Positions 1 through 5,862 of a stretch of DNA of 6,785 bases are shown one piece after another. The stretch comes from JBBDIM01 sp040880405. Lineage in GTDB: Bacteria > Planctomycetota > Planctomycetia > Pirellulales > Pirellulaceae. Positions within the stretch are counted from its first letter, which is position 1, and every line of letters begins with the position of its first letter. The position numbers and the translations under genes were made by a program. The notes beneath the pieces are model-generated. The model was not told the origin of the DNA and did not search any database. It was given only the letters and a program-made list of their open reading frames with translations. The DNA lies in the NCBI GenBank assembly GCA_040880405.1, contig JBBDIM010000048.1:1-6785 (forward strand), given 5' to 3'.

Positions 1-143
1 ATGGCCGCCTAAACCGAACACAATAGGGCTGTTGCCCAGTTTGCCTAGGCCGCATTGGCGGCGAGAGGTAGTTGGGTGATGTTTCCCGATCTGTGTTACC
101 CCATGCTGCTTCACCCCTTCCCTTCCCCACAGGAATTCACCGT
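1..143. other. Upstream flank of the DUF1080 gene, no gene recognised
   Basis: No credible coding region is visible. The ATG at base 1 reaches a stop after three codons. Frame 2 is open from the window edge to base 79 and could be the tail of an upstream gene, but it is too short to judge. Small self-complementary stretches occur: GGGC/GCCC at 26-29 and 34-37, the palindrome GCCTAGGC at 43-50, and GCCGCC (4-9) against GGCGGC (57-62). I see no convincing -35/-10 pair. Confidence 0.4.
131..134 (+). promoter_or_regulatory. Ribosome binding site deciding the DUF1080 start
   Basis: AGGA lies nine bases before the ATG at 144. The reading frame stays open back to a TTG at 72, but that start has no comparable purine-rich site, and only the ATG at 144 puts a signal peptide at the very N-terminus. 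Both facts favour 144. Confidence 0.6.
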
Positions 144-1130
144 ATGTCTTTGATCTACCCTCGCGGCGTTTTGGCCGCTTTGTTGTTGGCCTCGTTTGTC
201 TCGGTGACGGTTGCCCAAGACCAGCCCACGTACACCGACCCCCAAGAGGCCGGGCCGGATTATGCCTTCCAAGGAGAGTACGTCGGCGAGATTCCCCGCG
301 AGGATGGAGTCATCAAGTACGGCGTTCAGATCATCGCCTTGGGGGACGGCAAGTTTCGCTCGGTCGCCCATGAAGGGGGCCTGCCGGGCGACGGTTGGAA
401 ACGGGGTATGGAACGTCGCAACGATGACGGCCAGATCATCGAGGGCAAGCTCCGAATCGAAACGGACGATGTCGATGCGGTGGTGGCGGACAACAAGATC
501 ACCATCCTCACCAAGGATGGCGACGTGATCGCGACGCTCAAAAAGGTGATTCGCGAAAGTCCGACTCTCGGCAAGAAGGCCCCAGAGGGCGCCATCGTCC
601 TGTTCGACGGCACCGATACCGATCACTGGCAAAATGGCAAGATCGTCCAGGACAACCTCCTGCTGGCCGCCGTCGAGACCAAACAGAAGTTTAAGGACCA
701 CTCGCTCCACCTGGAGTTCCGCACGCCGTTTAAGCCACACGCTCGCGGACAGGGCCGGGGCAACAGTGGCTTGTACGTCAACAATCGGTACGAGGTGCAG
801 ATCCTCGATTCGTTCGGGCTGGAAGGTGAAAACAACGAGTGTGGCGGCATCTATCAGATCGCCAAACCAGGTGTCAACATGTGCTACCCGCCGCTAACTT
901 GGCAAACCTACGACGTCGACTTCACCGCCCCCAAGTACGATGCCGATGGCAAGAAAACCGAGAACGCGCGAGTCACCATCAAGCACAACGGCGTAGTGAT
1001 TCACGACAACCTGGAGCTCCCCAACCACACGCCCGGCAAGAACCAGGAAAGCCCCGAGGCGGATGGGTTCTACCTGCAAGGGCATGGGAACCCAGTGGTG
1101 TTCCAGAACATCTGGGTTGTCGAGAAATAA
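144..1130 (+). CDS. Secreted DUF1080 / 3-keto-disaccharide hydrolase-like protein
   Basis: The 328-residue product starts with a signal peptide: charged R7, a hydrophobic core at about 9-22 and probable cleavage after A24 (TVA before QDQ), so it is predicted to be exported. Residues about 35-140 form a less familiar N-terminal domain. Residues about 149-328 match the DUF1080 fold (PF06439, a concanavalin-like jelly roll): IVLFDGTD at 151-158, the GNSGLY stretch at 206-211, YEVQILDSFG at 216-225, the ECGGIY region at 232-237, WQTYDVDF at 253-260 and a terminal GFYLQGHGNPVVFQNIW block at 308-324. Some family members hydrolyse 3-keto glycosides, and planctomycetes carry many secreted paralogues; the substrate here cannot be read from sequence. 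The gene ends just before an intrinsic terminator and seems monocistronic. Family assignment is firm, enzymatic role is inferred. Confidence 0.9.
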   Translation: MSLIYPRGVLAALLLASFVSVTVAQDQPTYTDPQEAGPDYAFQGEYVGEIPREDGVIKYGVQIIALGDGKFRSVAHEGGLPGDGWKRGMERRNDDGQIIEGKLRIETDDVDAVVADNKITILTKDGDVIATLKKVIRESPTLGKKAPEGAIVLFDGTDTDHWQNGKIVQDNLLLAAVETKQKFKDHSLHLEFRTPFKPHARGQGRGNSGLYVNNRYEVQILDSFGLEGENNECGGIYQIAKPGVNMCYPPLTWQTYDVDFTAPKYDADGKKTENARVTIKHNGVVIHDNLELPNHTPGKNQESPEADGFYLQGHGNPVVFQNIWVVEK

Positions 1131-1158
1131 CGCCCTTTGACAACAAAGCCGAACTTAC

Positions 1159-1196
1159 GGGGGCCGCGTCACCCAGGTGACGCGGCCTCCTTTTTT
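1159..1196 (+). terminator. Intrinsic terminator after the DUF1080 gene
   Basis: A near-perfect hairpin has arms at 1159-1173 and 1176-1190. Twelve Watson-Crick pairs (GGCCGCGTCACC with GGTGACGCGGCC) are extended by one G-T and two G-C pairs at the base. Six T follow directly (1191-1196). The site lies 28 bases after the TAA stop, the classical Rho-independent layout, and isolates this gene from the antiporter gene. Confidence 0.93.
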
Positions 1197-1232
1197 GTGG
1201 AGTGAACGCGGCGAAATCGAGAAGTCCTTCTT

Positions 1233-1374
1233 CCTTGGCGTCTTTGCGAGAGATCTTTTTTAGCCGCGGTGACAGGATAAGGAATGTCTCCGCTGCCCCG
1301 TCCCTCTTATCCGTGTTAATCCGTGCCCATCCGTGGCTAAAAAAATCTCTCGCCAAGGCGCAAAGACGCCAAGG
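1233..1374. repeat. Element A: CGCAAAG-type inverted repeat
   Basis: The left arm (1233-1265, 33 bases) is complementary to the right arm (1335-1374, 40 bases) over GGCT, an A-run, ATCTCTCGC, then CAAAGACGCCAAGG. The differences are one A-run base change and one extra eight-base CGCCAAGG-like unit in the right arm, so the arms differ by one unit of a short tandem repeat. The 69-base centre includes three ATCCGTG copies. The arm sequence is shared with element C (4512-4653), making this a repeat family rather than a single terminator. No transposase or target-site duplication is evident. Confidence 0.85.
1309..1335 (+). repeat. Three ATCCGTG copies at a 10-base period
   Basis: ATCCGTG occurs at 1309-1315, 1319-1325 and 1329-1335, separated by TTA and CCC. 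It abuts the right arm of element A. Similar ATCCGTG phrases next to GGCTAAAAA tracts are, from memory, a recurrent intergenic motif in planctomycete-like genomes; function unknown. Confidence 0.8.
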
Positions 1375-1564
1375 GGGTGAATTAAACGGGAAAGATAATC
1401 AACCGGCCGATTCCCGTCTGATTGAATCGTCGTGGAAGAGGGCCAGCCCCACTAGCAAGTTCCGCCCCGTTGAGACAATAATCGCGAAATACCAGGCACA
1501 CGCCGCGCGAGAAAATCTCCGGGTTCGCAAGCCCTTCTCGTGGTGTCGGCTGGCTTGGTTTCTC

Positions 1565-1570
1565 AAAGGA
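1565..1570 (+). promoter_or_regulatory. Ribosome binding site supporting the TTG start
   Basis: AAAGGA lies ten bases before the TTG at 1581. No ATG lies near the front of this frame; the GTG at 1590 is an alternative but sits 19 bases from the site. This supports TTG initiation for the antiporter. Confidence 0.6.
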
Positions 1571-1580
1571 ACGATTTCCC

Positions 1581-2675
1581 TTGGTCATTGTGTGGCTAGT
1601 GGCGGGTCTGGTGGTTTTGTCGGGCGGGGCCGAACTGTTGGTACGGGGGGCCTCGAAACTCGCCGCTGCCATGGGCATTTCGCCGCTGGTGGTCGGGCTG
1701 ACGGTCGTCGCCTTTGGGACCAGTGCCCCGGAATTGGTGGTTTGCCTGCAATCGACTTTCAGCGGACAGCCGGACGTCGCCCTGGGCAACGTGGTGGGGA
1801 GCAACATCTTTAATGTGCTGTTCATCCTTGGGATTTCCGCGTTGATTGTGCCGCTGAGTGTCTCGCAGCAACTCGTTCGGTGGGATGTCCCGCTGCTGGT
1901 GGGCCTCTCTTTCCTGGTGCTAGGAATGGCCATCGACGGGCGAATCGGGCGGATCGATGGCCTGCTGCTGTCGACCGGGATGGTGGTCTATACCGTCTGG
2001 GCAGTCATCCAGGGACGCCGCGAACAGGCCAACGTCCAGGCCCAGTACGAGGCGGAGTTCGGCGCAAAGCCCGGCACGACCACCTGGCAGAGCATCGCGA
2101 TCAACGTGCTGTTTTTTGGCGTCGGGCTGGGGATGCTGGTGCTCGGGTCGCGATGGTTTGTCGACTCGGCGGTGATTTTGGCCCGGGAGTTGGGCGTTTC
2201 GGAACTGGTGATCGGCCTGACCATCGTCGCCGCCGGGACCTCCTTGCCGGAAGTGGCGACCAGCATCATGGCGGCCATCCGGGGAGAACGGGACATCGCG
2301 GTGGGCAATGTCGTGGGAAGCAACCTGTTCAACCTGATGGCCGTGCTGGGCATTACCAGCTTGGTCGCTCCGCAGGGAGTCGCGGTCTCGGAAGCGGCCC
2401 TCTGGCTCGACCTGCCGGTGATGGTCGCCGTGGCGGTCGCCTGCTTGCCGATCTTCTTCACCGGCCACTTAATCGCCCGCTGGGAAGGTGGCCTGTTGCT
2501 GTTCTACTACGTCGCCTACACCACCGCGATCATCCTCGCCGCCACCGCGGCCGTCCTGGCCGAGCCGTTTAACTGGCTGATGCTCGGAATTGTCATCCCA
2601 CTGACAGCAATCACGCTCCTGACAGGCACCGTCCGCTATTGGCGAGCCGGAAAGTCGGCAAGCGTCCAGCAGTAA
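1581..2675 (+). CDS. Sodium/calcium antiporter (CaCA family, YrbG-like)
   Basis: The 364-residue product is an inner-membrane cation/calcium exchanger expected to export Ca2+ in exchange for Na+ (or H+). It shows the two inverted alpha repeats that define the family. Alpha-1 has GTSAPE at 46-51 and GNVVGSN at 69-75; alpha-2 has GTSLPE at 219-224 and GNVVGSN at 242-248. The acidic residues E51 and E224 and the asparagines N75 and N248, which line the ion site in characterised exchangers, are all present, so it should be active. About ten hydrophobic segments are visible, with a hydrophilic loop at about 143-168 between the two halves. It is somewhat longer than the usual bacterial proteins of about 320 residues, through this loop and the C-terminal end. 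Translation seems to start at TTG behind AAAGGA. It is a single gene converging on the PqaA-type gene. Transported ion is inferred from the family. Confidence 0.93.
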   Translation: MVIVWLVAGLVVLSGGAELLVRGASKLAAAMGISPLVVGLTVVAFGTSAPELVVCLQSTFSGQPDVALGNVVGSNIFNVLFILGISALIVPLSVSQQLVRWDVPLLVGLSFLVLGMAIDGRIGRIDGLLLSTGMVVYTVWAVIQGRREQANVQAQYEAEFGAKPGTTTWQSIAINVLFFGVGLGMLVLGSRWFVDSAVILARELGVSELVIGLTIVAAGTSLPEVATSIMAAIRGERDIAVGNVVGSNLFNLMAVLGITSLVAPQGVAVSEAALWLDLPVMVAVAVACLPIFFTGHLIARWEGGLLLFYYVAYTTAIILAATAAVLAEPFNWLMLGIVIPLTAITLLTGTVRYWRAGKSASVQQ

Positions 2676-2716
2676 GAACAGCTTCATGGTAGGAGATGAA
2701 CATCGGCGCGTCGTAG

Positions 2717-2737
2717 CCACGCTCGCGTAGAGCGTGG
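2717..2737. repeat. Short hairpin, CCACGCTC stem
   Basis: CCACGCTC (2717-2724) pairs perfectly with GAGCGTGG (2730-2737) around a five-base loop. It lies 42 bases after the antiporter stop in a convergent gap. No T-run follows, so it is not a typical intrinsic terminator. Its sequence closely resembles the hairpin at 6723-6742, suggesting a dispersed repeat. Confidence 0.7.
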
Positions 2738-2750
2738 GGGAAGACCGTTT

Positions 2751-2769
2751 CATGGGGCGATGCCCCATG
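2751..2769. repeat. Short perfect hairpin, CATGGGGC stem
   Basis: CATGGGGC (2751-2758) and GCCCCATG (2762-2769) form an eight-pair stem with a GAT loop. It sits midway between the convergent antiporter and PqaA-type genes, without a T-run on either strand. It may help end or stabilise transcripts from both sides, or be a dispersed palindromic repeat. Confidence 0.65.
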
Positions 2770-2782
2770 CTGGTATGAAGCC

Positions 2783-2795
2783 ACGCCTTCGGCGT
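2783..2795. repeat. Short hairpin beyond the PqaA-type stop
   Basis: ACGCC (2783-2787) and GGCGT (2791-2795) pair around TTC, with two more possible pairs outside (2780-2781 with 2798-2799). It is ten bases past the stop of the minus-strand gene. No T-run is present on that strand, so a terminator role is uncertain; the flank begins CCACG like the hairpins at 2717 and 6723. Confidence 0.5.
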
Positions 2796-2805
2796 TAGCA
2801 ACCCC

Positions 2806-4134
2806 CTACTGCCGATGAATCTGCGTGGTCAGCGAATACGCCTGTTCGTCCTCACCATACCGGGCTTCGGCATAGATCGCGATATGGCCCGTTTCCGGCA
2901 GATTGACCTGCATGCGGTATTTGCCGTCCTGCGGAGCGACGGTGGTCGAAGTCCACTGTGAGGGGCGGAAGTCACCCGATTCCGAAGTGGCTTGCCAGAG
3001 CCGGACTTCCGTGGGCGTGGTGTCGCTGCCAACCTCGAGGTCGATTTTGCCGCCGGAGTTGGTGTACTTCCACGTCAGCTTGGGCATTGGCTTATCGGCG
3101 GCGACATGATCGATAAAGGCGACCAATGATCCGATCGCGATATCCAGCCCCCCTTTGAGTGAGTGCCCCGCGTTGGGGACATACAGAATATGCTTCGGGT
3201 CGGGGAGATCGTCCCAATAGATATTCAAGGCATCCACCACCCAGTAAGGGTCGTTCGTGCCGTTGATGATCAGCTTGGGGATGGTGATCTGAGCTCGGTA
3301 GGTATACGGATCAACCCACCGCCAGAGCGGGATCTCGGGCTGTTCCCGCATCACGCGGATCAGCCCCTTGCTGGTGTAGTCGTTGATCTGTTCGCTGTAC
3401 TTGCCCCAAGTATCGATCTGGTGCTTCATCTGCGGTTGGAAGTTGAGCGTATCGATCACAATCGGGGCGATCCCGGCGACCCGGGAATCGGCTGCGGCGG
3501 TGAGCCAGGTAGTCCAGCCACGCTTGGAGGCTCCGGTGACGATGAACTTTTCGATCTCGCCATTCCACTCCTGTTTGGCGACCTCCTGGATCGCATCCAT
3601 CGCCTTGACGGCCGACTTAACCATCGGGAACAGGAGCGGCCAAGTGGCGTCCTTGGTTTCCAGGTATTTCAGAAAGGTGTCGGTAATCAGGTCGTCTTCG
3701 ACCCGGTTTTCAAACAGCGGCTGATTCGGGACATGCAGCAGGTAACCGACACACACGCCGCTGGCGTTGGCGACATGCACGCCGGCGATCTTCTCACCAT
3801 CCTTCAATTCCCCGCCAGTTTTTCCGCCGGAGATAAGCAAGAGCGCGGCTTGGGGGTGCTTGATCACGCGCGGCTGAATGATCGCCAAACGATGCTTCCA
3901 AGGAATCCCCTGCCAGGTTTGCGAGGTCAGTTCCACGGTATGCAGGTGGCCGGTCCCCAGCGGCAGCTTTTCCGTGTTGAGCAATTTCCACTGGAAGCTG
4001 CCGTCCGCTTTGTCCACATATTCCCGCAGGGCTGTCGGAATCGGAAATGCCTCCGGCTTCTCCGCCAGCGAAATCGAAGGAAACAACAGCAGGCCGAGCA
4101 GTAGCAACAGTAACGTCAGACGACATGCGACCAT
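2806..4134 (-). CDS. Secreted PqaA-type alpha/beta hydrolase (PhoPQ-activated pathogenicity-related family)
   Basis: The 442-residue product has an N-terminal signal peptide: R5, a leucine-rich core at about 6-18 and probable cleavage after A24 (SLA before EKP). The rest matches the PhoPQ-activated pathogenicity-related family (PF10142), an alpha/beta hydrolase. The likely catalytic triad is visible: S203 in the elbow GASKRG (201-206), D295 in NGTNDPYW (291-298) and H324 in NAGHSL (321-326). Other family-like blocks are ALLLISGGKTGG at 97-108 and PLLFPMVKSAVKAMDAIQ at 166-183. Residues about 350-442 look like a separate beta-sandwich domain with the SGDFRPSQW block at 386-394. The family name comes from a Salmonella PhoP/PhoQ-regulated gene; nothing here implies virulence or PhoPQ control, and the substrate is unknown. 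Start: ATG with AAGG (4144-4147) nine bases upstream. No operon partner. Confidence 0.9.
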   Translation of the reverse strand: MVACRLTLLLLLLGLLLFPSISLAEKPEAFPIPTALREYVDKADGSFQWKLLNTEKLPLGTGHLHTVELTSQTWQGIPWKHRLAIIQPRVIKHPQAALLLISGGKTGGELKDGEKIAGVHVANASGVCVGYLLHVPNQPLFENRVEDDLITDTFLKYLETKDATWPLLFPMVKSAVKAMDAIQEVAKQEWNGEIEKFIVTGASKRGWTTWLTAAADSRVAGIAPIVIDTLNFQPQMKHQIDTWGKYSEQINDYTSKGLIRVMREQPEIPLWRWVDPYTYRAQITIPKLIINGTNDPYWVVDALNIYWDDLPDPKHILYVPNAGHSLKGGLDIAIGSLVAFIDHVAADKPMPKLTWKYTNSGGKIDLEVGSDTTPTEVRLWQATSESGDFRPSQWTSTTVAPQDGKYRMQVNLPETGHIAIYAEARYGEDEQAYSLTTQIHRQ

Positions 4135-4356
4135 GGGAGACGACCTTGGGAAGGGAGTGTTCGATTAGCAAGCAGGAGGAGTTCCACCACGGGGGGAAGC
4201 CTTTATCTTAACTTAGGCATGGCGGCCCGGTCTACTTCATTCGTCGTGATTCATTCCGGCAAAGTGCGGCGGAAAAAGAACTTCCCGATTTCGCCTCCAC
4301 GGCACCGACTCCTCCCCTCAACCTCAGTTGGTTATCCGGCACTGCCGGGCGGAATT

Positions 4357-4436
4357 GAAACGCAGAGACGCTGAGAGCGCAGAGGGAAGGTTTTCTCCCA
4401 GGTTTTGTCTCTGCGATCTCCGCGCCTCTGCGTTTC
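4357..4436. repeat. Element B: CGCAGAG-type inverted repeat
   Basis: The arms 4357-4384 and 4409-4436 are inverted copies matching at 25 of 28 positions, around a 24-base spacer. Each arm begins GAAACGCAGAG and repeats CGCAGAG/CGCTGAG-like units at an eight- to nine-base step. With a one-base bulge the pairing extends through ATTG/CAAT outside the arms. It is built like elements A and C but with CGCAGAG in place of CGCAAAG. Confidence 0.85.
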
Positions 4437-4511
4437 CAATTTCTTTTAATCCGATCGTCATTCTCCAAACGCTGCTTCGTGTCTTTACGGGATTAAAAGC
4501 CGCTCTTTTAA

Positions 4512-4653
4512 TCTCTCGCAAAGCCGCAAAGGCGCAAAGGGGTTTAATTACCCAGGTCTTGATATTTTTCGTCGCTTCCAGGCAATGATCTAATCAGAAA
4601 ACCGGCACCCCCGAGCGACTTTCCTCTTTGCGGCTTTGCGCCTTTGCGAGAGA
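4512..4653. repeat. Element C: CGCAAAG-type inverted repeat
   Basis: The arms 4512-4542 and 4623-4653 match as inverted copies at 28 of 31 positions across an 80-base centre. Each arm is TCTCTCGCAAAG followed by two further CGCAAAG units at an eight-base period. The two central mismatches are a C/G swap of the single base between units. The TCTCTCGCAAAG end is shared with element A, 3.2 kb away. Confidence 0.87.
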
Positions 4654-4881
4654 AATTCTTTTCTTATGAGCGATGCAATTCCGCAGCTTCCTTCGTTCCC
4701 TCGCCCCATAATACGCACTTGCCTCCCCTACAATTCGGCTAGCCGGAACAATCGCAACCCCACCTTGCGTCTTTCCGCACCTTCTCTTGCCGGCGCTACT
4801 TGTAACCTATCTTTTAACGGTTCTTAGTCGGCACTCCGCCGGTTGAGCCGGGCCGTTCCGATCCCTCGCTTGCGCACAGTC

Positions 4882-5862
4882 ATGTCACCGACCATCCCTG
4901 TATTTCCCGCCGATGTCGTCGACTTCATGCCGATTCCGGTATCGTTGTTGACTGCCGAGGAGATCCCGCCGGTCGCCCTCTATCGCCGCGATTCGGAATC
5001 GAGAAGTTACCGGCTTTATCGCAATCCGGAGCTGGCGATCCAGCGGGAAGACCTGGAACGGTTGGCCAAGGGAGGTGTCAAATGGTTGTACGCGGCGGCC
5101 GAGAACTACGGCGACTTGCAGCGGTACATTCGCGGACGCCTGAACCGCCACATCCACGACGAGACGATCTCGCTGGGGGATCGGTTTCGCACGCTCAACG
5201 ATGTGACGCGGGACCTGCTGTTCGACGCCTTCCTGCATAACGATACCCATTTGGTCGTCGATACGGCCCACCGAACCGCGGCGATGGCCACTCAGCTATT
5301 ATGCCGCGACGACCTGATCGCCTCCGACCTGCTGTCGATGATCTATCACGATTTCCAGACGGTCACCCACAGTATCAATGTCACGTACTTCATGGTCGTG
5401 CTGGCCCGGGAGATGCGAATCACCGACGACGCCGGGCTCCGCGACCTGGCGGCGGCCGGCATCCTGCACGACCTGGGCAAGATCGGGATCGACGACAAAC
5501 TGCTGCAACTCTCGGATCGGCTGAGTCCGCGGCAGCGGGATGTTTTGGAGAAACACACCACGCTCGGCTTTCGCCGACTATGCCATCATACCGACCTGAC
5601 CCTAGGTCAATTGATGGTGGTCTACCAACATCACGAACGGGAAGATGGCAGCGGTTACCCCGTCAAGTGCGAGGCGCACGAGATTCACGACTGGGCCAAA
5701 ATCTGCAGCGTCACCAACGTGTTTGAATCGCTAATCAGCAACCGGCCGTATCGCAAACGGTTTTCCACCTCCGAGGCCTTTGAGCTGATGGCCGGTCCGA
5801 CCGGGCGAGGGCTCAATCAGGAAATGTTACGATGCTGGAAAGCAATCATGCTGAAAAAATGA
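4882..5862 (+). CDS. HD-GYP domain protein, cyclic-di-GMP phosphodiesterase-like, variant metal site
   Basis: With the ATG at 4882 the product has 326 residues and no membrane segment or signal peptide. Residues about 16-90 form an N-terminal domain of the LYRNPELAIQREDLERL type often seen ahead of HD-GYP domains. The HD-GYP domain (about 150-310) shows H163 in THSINV, the HD pair H196-D197 with K200 (HDLGKIGI), H225, the pair H250-H251 and the signature DGSGYP at 255-260. The usual VADVFDAL block reads VTNVFESL, so N279 replaces the Asp that normally completes the metal site; SNRPYRK follows. HD-GYP enzymes cleave cyclic-di-GMP; activity here is uncertain because of N279. The start is not fixed by a clear ribosome site: TTG 4843 (339 residues) and ATG 4927 are alternatives. 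It overlaps the PilZ gene and is the first gene of that pair. Confidence 0.9.
   Translation: MSPTIPVFPADVVDFMPIPVSLLTAEEIPPVALYRRDSESRSYRLYRNPELAIQREDLERLAKGGVKWLYAAAENYGDLQRYIRGRLNRHIHDETISLGDRFRTLNDVTRDLLFDAFLHNDTHLVVDTAHRTAAMATQLLCRDDLIASDLLSMIYHDFQTVTHSINVTYFMVVLAREMRITDDAGLRDLAAAGILHDLGKIGIDDKLLQLSDRLSPRQRDVLEKHTTLGFRRLCHHTDLTLGQLMVVYQHHEREDGSGYPVKCEAHEIHDWAKICSVTNVFESLISNRPYRKRFSTSEAFELMAGPTGRGLNQEMLRCWKAIMLKK
5819..5823 (+). promoter_or_regulatory. Ribosome binding site inside the HD-GYP gene for the PilZ gene
   Basis: AGGAA lies eight bases before the ATG at 5832, within the last codons of the HD-GYP gene. It favours 5832 over the in-frame ATG at 5859, which forms an ATGA overlap with the HD-GYP stop but lacks a well-placed site. 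Confidence 0.55.

Larger units (their letters stand above)
1197..1580. other. Intergenic gap with repeat element A, otherwise no gene
   Basis: This 384-base gap is dominated by the inverted repeat at 1233-1374 and its ATCCGTG triplication. The open frame running through it (1202-1813, +) gives translated repeat such as SVLIRAHPWLKKSLAKAQRR, typical of spurious ORFs over this repeat type, and it then continues into the antiporter gene in the wrong frame. From 1375 to 1564 I see only non-coding DNA, presumably holding the antiporter promoter, which I cannot pin down. Confidence 0.6.
4135..4881. other. 747-bp divergent intergenic gap, no gene recognised
   Basis: The gap separates the minus-strand PqaA-type gene from the plus-strand HD-GYP gene and must hold both promoters, but I see no clear -35/-10 pair. 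It contains elements B (4357-4436) and C (4512-4653). Short open frames here (4232-4468 minus, 4328-4588 plus, 4636-4827 plus) translate repeat sequence into phrases like RRDAESAEG and SLCALSVSAF, known hallmarks of spurious ORFs. A small hairpin CCGGC/GCCGG occurs at 4336-4340 and 4344-4348. From 4654 to 4881 the DNA is pyrimidine-rich and featureless. Confidence 0.6.

Noticed and set aside
72..143. N-terminal extension of the DUF1080 protein from the TTG at 72
   Set aside because: It would bury the signal peptide behind 24 residues and lacks a good ribosome site, unlike the ATG at 144.
1159..1196. Terminator hairpin as another dispersed repeat
   Set aside because: It has a GC-rich stem followed by six T just after a stop codon and shares no sequence with the repeat families.
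1202..1813. A 203-codon open frame starting in the intergenic gap
   Set aside because: Its first part is translated repeat element A and the rest overlaps the antiporter gene out of frame.
1880..2572. A 230-codon open frame in another frame of the antiporter gene
   Set aside because: Its product is rich in Arg, Gly and Pro with no domain, while the overlapping frame encodes a complete exchanger with both alpha repeats.
3163..4104. A 313-codon plus-strand open frame opposite the PqaA-type gene
   Set aside because: It is the antisense image of a gene with clear family motifs and a signal peptide; the translation has no recognisable domain and is explained by GC-rich codon use.
4512..4542. CGCAAAG units as a CRISPR array
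   Set aside because: The units are eight bases long with a single variable base between them; there are no unique spacers and no cas genes.
4328..4588. Small open frames over elements B and C
   Set aside because: They translate repeat DNA into low-meaning phrases seen in spurious annotations, and no ribosome site or domain supports them.
4777..4815. Promoter for the HD-GYP gene near TTGCCG and TATCTT
   Set aside because: Both hexamers match the consensus weakly and the spacing is short at about 15 bases.
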